Source of the DNA: Chlorocebus sabaeus
Taxonomy: Eukaryota > Chordata > Mammalia > Primates > Cercopithecidae
Reading direction: 5' to 3'
Length of the DNA: 64,000 nucleotides
Assembly: GCF_047675955.1 (NCBI RefSeq)
Contig: NC_132911.1
Location: 70,403,133-70,467,132 of the forward strand
The notes under the pieces were generated by a model. The model did no database searches. It saw nothing but the letters and a program-made list of their open reading frames with translations, and was not told where the DNA came from. A program made the translations under genes and the position numbers. This document shows positions 60,131 through 64,000 of the stretch, piece by piece. Numbering within the stretch: the first letter of the stretch is position 1; every line of letters begins with the position of its first letter.

Positions 60131-61088
60131 AACATGACAAGTCAAAAAGACATAACACAACCAAAAGAACACAACAATTTCCGAGTAGCAAGCCTCAAAT
60201 AAATGGAGACATACAAACTGCATGACAAAATATTCAAAATAATTGTTTTAAGGAAGCTCAGTGAACTTCAAGAAAATACAGAATAATAATTCAGTGAAAG
60301 CAGGAAAACAATAAATGACCAAAAATAGAAATCTGGCAAAAAGATTAACATTATTTTTAAAATTAAATAGAAATTCTGTTGCTGAAAAAATACAATGGAT
60401 GACATGAAAAAAATGAATGTGATAGTGTCAACAGCAGAATTGATCAAGCAGAAGAAACAATCTGTGAACTCAAAAATAAGTTATTTGAAAACATACAGTC
60501 AGAGCCAGGAAAAGAAAAAAAACGAAAAGGAATGAAGAAAGCATACAGGATTGAGGGGACAGCATCAAAGAGTGAATATTCAAGTTACCAGTGTTAAAAG
60601 AAGGAGAAGACAGGAAAAAAGCAGAAAGAATACTTAAAGAAATAATAGCAAAAAACTTTCCAAATCTGGGGGGAGATAGAAATAGCCAGGGATAAGGAGA
60701 TCAAAGGTCTCCAATCAGATTCAATAAGACTACACCAAGACACATTATAACCAAACTGTAAAAATCAAAGACAAAGGGGGAATTCTGAAAGCAGCAAGAG
60801 AAAAGAAACAAATCACATATAAGGGAGTTCCACTAAGGCTAGCAGCAGAATTCTCAGCAGAAATGTTACAAGTCAGGAGAGAGTGGGATGATATATTCAA
60901 AGTGCTGAAGAAAAAAAAAAGTAAGAATAAGTAAACCAAGAATACTTCATCCAGCAAATCTGTCTTTCAGAAATGAAGGAAAGGTAAAGATTGTCCCAGA
61001 TAAGCAAAAGGTGAGGGAGTCCATTACCACCAGAACTGTCTACAGGAAATGCTACAGGGAATTATTCAAAATAAAAAAGATGCTAATT
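60131..61088 (+). pseudogene. L1 ORF1 pseudogene
   Basis: Starts at 'aacatgacaagtcaaaaaga' and passes 'cagaattgatcaagcagaag' (coiled-coil end), 'acaccaagacacattataac' and 'ttctcagcagaaatgttaca' (RNA-binding C-terminal domain). It ends near 'acaggaaatgctacagggaa' at about 61,050-61,088. Many indels and stops; no open stretch over 70 codons. Confidence 0.75.
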
Positions 61089-62367
61089 AACAACATAAAA
61101 ACATAGAAAAGTATGAAACTCACTTGTAAAAGTATGTACACACTCAAATTCAGAATATGCTAACACTGTAGTGATGGTGTGTAAATCACTTATATCATTA
61201 CTATGACGGGTTAAAAGACAAAACTATTAAAAATAGTAATAGCTACAATAATTTGTTAAGTAATATACAATACAAAAAGATATACATTGTGACAACAAAA
61301 ACATAAAATGTGTGTGAGAAGAGTAAAAGTGTAGAGTTATTTTATGCAATCAAAGTTAAGTGTTACCAGCTTAAAATAGTTTGTTATAACTACAAGATGT
61401 TTTATGTTAGCCTTATAAGGCTAACCACAAAATAAAAACCTATAGTAAGTGCACAAAATGTAAAAAGTAGGGAATCAAAACACACCAGTAGAGAAAAATC
61501 ATCTAATAACAGAGGAAGACAGGAAGAAAGAAACAACAAAAGAGGAAAAAAAGAAACAAAGGATCTACCAAACAACCAGAAAACAATGAACAAAATGGCA
61601 GTAGTAAGTCCTTACCTATGAATAATTATCTTGACTATAAATGGATTAAATTCTCCAATTAAAGACAAGGAGTAGATGAATGGATAAAGAAAAAATTGTT
61701 ACCTACAAGAGAATCACATCACCTTTAAGGACACATGTAGATTGATAGTGAAAGGATGGGAAAAGATGTTCCACGGGAACAGAAAACAAAAAGAGCAGGG
61801 GTATCTATGCTTATATCAGATCAAATAGATGTAAGTCAAAATACGTAAAACAAGACAAAGAAGGTCATTATATAATGACAAAGGGATCGATTTATCAAGA
61901 GGCCATAACAGTTATAAATATATATGCATCCAACATCAGAGCGCCTAAATGCATAAAACATTATTAATAGATCTGAAGAGAGAGATACTGCAATACAATA
62001 ATAGTAGGGGAATTCAATACCCCACTTTCAGCAATGGACAGACCATCCAGACAGGAAATCAATGAGGAAACATTGGACTTAAACTACATATTAAACTAAA
62101 TGTACCTAATAGACATGTATAGAACATTCCATCCAACAGCAGCAGAATACACATTCTTCTCAAGCACATCCAGGATAGTCTCTAGGATAGATCATATGTT
62201 AGACAGATCAGTCTTAATACATTTGAGAAGACTGAAATCACATCAAGCCTACATCAAAAAGAAAGATCCAAAATAACCAACTAATGTTATACCTCAAAGA
62301 ACTAGAAAGAGAAAAACAAACTAAGCCCAATGTTAGTAAAATGAAGGACATAATAAAGATTAGAGCA

Positions 62368-62664
62368 GGCCAGCGTAGGGGTCATGCCTGTATCCCAACC
62401 CTTTGGGATGCTGAGGCAGGATTGCTTGAGCCCGAAGTATGAGACCAGCCTGGGCAACATAAGGACACCCTGTCTCTACAAAATAAAATAAATCAGCCAG
62501 GCTTCATAGCATGCACTTACAGTCCCACTACTTGGGAGGCTGAAGTTGAAAGATCAGTTGAGCCCAGGAATTCGAGGCTGCAGTGAGCCATGATCATACT
62601 ACTGCACTCCAGCCTGGGTGACAGAGTGAGGCCCTATCTCAAAAAAAAAAAAAAAAAAAAAAAA
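62368..62664 (+). mobile_element. Alu SINE (AluJ-like) inside L1
   Basis: Starts 'ggccagcgtaggggtcatgc', linker 'acaaaataaaataaatcagc', ends in a 24-base A tail. Target copies 'attagagcag' (62,360-62,369 region) and 'atcagaacag' (about 62,664-62,673). Confidence 0.93.
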
Positions 62665-63270
62665 TCAGAACAGAAATAAATGAAATAGAGAGTAGACAAG
62701 CAATAGAAAATAGAAAATAGAAACATAATTAAGAGTTGGTTTTTTGAAATAATAAATTCAGATAGATTAAGAAAAAGAGAGGAGACAAATAAAATCAGAA
62801 ATGAAATAAGAGATATAACTGATGCCACAGAAATACAAAGGATCATAAGAAACTACTAAGAAAAATTATGCACCAACAAATTGGATAACCTAGAGAAATG
62901 AATACATTTCTAGAAATAGAAAATCTGAACAGACCAATAATAGACCAATAACAAGTAAGGAAATTGAATCAATAATTTAAAATCTCCCTTTGAAGAAAAG
63001 CCCAGGACCATCAGGCTTCGCTGTTGAATTCTACCAAACATTTAAAGAACTAATGCTAATTCTTCTCAAATTCTTCCAAAAAAATTGAGGAGGAGGGACT
63101 ACTTCCAAACTCATTTTTTGAGGCTGGTATTACCCTGATAGCACCCAGACAAGGACAGTACAAGAAAATAAAATTACAGGCCAACATCCCACATAAACAT
63201 AGATGCAAAAATCCTCAACAAAATACTATAAAACCAAATTCAACATTGCATTAAAGAATCATTCACCATG

Positions 63271-63470
63271 CAAACCTGTCCAACTCACCTTATTTTGTTG
63301 TTGTCCTTCTGCTTCGTTTCATGTCAGGTTTTTAGCAGCCTGAAGCCAAGGTTTTCACTTTCTGTCTCTAGTGATAAGCAGAAAAGAGAAATGAGAAAGG
63401 GGCTTTACCAGCCCTACCAGAAGCAGAAGCTAAGAACCCATGACAGGGACACCTTTGGACATCCCTGTAA
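63271..63470. other. Unexplained 200-bp insert in L1 ORF2
   Basis: L1 text reads up to 'aatcattcaccatg' (63,270) and resumes with 'gggatttaatcctgggatac' (63,471). In the family these are nearly adjacent, separated only by about 10 bases. The insert, 'caaacctgtccaactcacct' ... 'ggacatccctgtaa', is neither L1 nor Alu, has no poly(A) tail and no clear duplication. It could be a retrocopied transcript fragment or another repeat; I do not recognise it. Confidence 0.6.
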
Positions 63471-63744
63471 GGGATTTAATCCTGGGATACAAAGATACTT
63501 CAATGGATGCAAATCAATAAAATGTAACACATCACATTAAAAAAAGAAGGATGAAAACCATGTGATCATCCCAATAAATGCAGAAAAGGCAATCTAAAAA
63601 TTCAATATTCTTTCACTCTCAAGAAATTATGTATAGAAAAAATGTACCTCAACCCAATAAAAAGTCATATAAGACAAATTCATAGCTAACATTATACTGA
63701 ATGGTGGAAGATTGAAAGTTTTTCCTCTAAGATTAAGACAAGGG

Positions 63745-63876
63745 AGCTAGGCACGGTGGCATGTGCCAGTAATCCCAGCTACTCAGGATGCTGAAGCAGG
63801 AGCATTGCTTGAGCCCAGGAGTACAAGACCAGCCTGGGCAACATAGTGACATCCCAACTCTGAAAAAAAAACAAAA
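63745..63876 (+). mobile_element. Free left Alu monomer (FLAM-like)
   Basis: One arm only: 'gctaggcacggtggcatgtg', 'gtaatcccagctactcagga', 'gaccagcctgggcaacatag' and an A tail. The GTGGC.TGTGCC..GCTACTC form is that of FLAM monomers, the pre-Alu 7SL-derived SINEs. The flanks 'aagacaaggg' and 'aacaaaataagg' are the L1 target text repeated. Confidence 0.75.
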
Positions 63877-64000
63877 AGAACAAAATAAGGATGCCCATTC
63901 TCAACACTATTCACATAGTACTGGAAGTTCCTAACCAGAGCAATTAGGCAGGAGAAAGAAATAAATGTCATCCAGATCAAAAAGGAAGAAATTAAATTGT

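Larger units (their letters stand above)
59300..64000 (+). mobile_element. L1 (L1MA/L1PB-age) LINE, 5' two-thirds, runs off the window
   Basis: Probable 5' UTR at about 59,300-60,120, decayed ORF1 at about 60,130-61,090, spacer, decayed ORF2 from about 61,590 through endonuclease ('ggtcattatataatgacaaa', 'aataatagtaggggaattca') and into RT ('aaggatgcccattctcaaca', 'gagcaattaggcaggagaaa'). It is interrupted by an Alu (62,368-62,664), a 200-bp insert (63,271-63,470) and an Alu monomer (63,745-63,876). The exact 5' edge is not visible. All frames are broken. Confidence 0.85.
61590..64000 (+). pseudogene. L1 ORF2 pseudogene (partial)
   Basis: Endonuclease at about 61,600-62,280, linker at about 62,300-62,900 (with an Alu), RT from about 62,900. 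The RT catalytic box lies beyond the window edge: the last bases read 'ggaagaaattaaattgt', just before where FADD is expected. Stops are frequent. Confidence 0.78.

Overview
The window is primate nuclear DNA, almost certainly human. It holds AluJ-, AluS- and AluY-type SINEs, a nearly full-length L1PA LINE, THE1/MST/MLT1 (MaLR) LTRs, an ERVL provirus, a class II (HERV-K-like) LTR pair, and ancient MIR and L2 fragments. I found no protein-coding gene, no exon I can defend and no RNA gene. Open reading frames are short and fall in repeats or unremarkable spacer. The window is best read as intergenic or deep-intronic DNA.

Bases 1-23,600 are mostly old, low-repeat spacer with scattered MIR and L2, two MLT1-type LTRs, a THE1-type LTR beside an older L1M 3' end, one old Alu and an L1M/HAL1-like ORF1 relic. 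Bases 23,680-27,312 are a decayed ERVL provirus on the minus strand with two LTRs, a leucine-tRNA-type primer binding site, and integrase and dUTPase remnants.

Bases 29,542-40,658 are a nested structure. A minus-strand MaLR element (LTR, internal region, LTR) was opened by a 6.5-kb L1PA with a 13-bp target-site duplication and by an Alu. That Alu was then split by a 1.7-kb solo LTR that made a 4-bp duplication.

Bases 40,700-48,430 show more nesting: a MIR split by a MaLR LTR, an MLT2-like LTR carrying a 48-bp minisatellite and split by an MST/THE1 LTR, four Alus, and a MaLR LTR split by an L1 3' end.

Bases 48,440-55,210 are one old L1M broken into at least four collinear pieces by LTR insertions. 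These include an LTR-env remnant-LTR class II element and a 738-bp solo LTR with a perfect 4-bp duplication. From about 57,055 a second L1M 3' end carries an Alu. From about 59,300 to the window end an L1MA/L1PB-age LINE holds an Alu, an Alu monomer and an unexplained 200-bp insert.

Nothing here acts as a working pathway. The useful content is the order of insertions, the target-site duplications, two sequence features prone to instability (the 48-bp minisatellite and an AT-rich inverted repeat) and a few unexplained segments. Family names come from recalled consensus sequences, not a database run, so subfamily labels are provisional.
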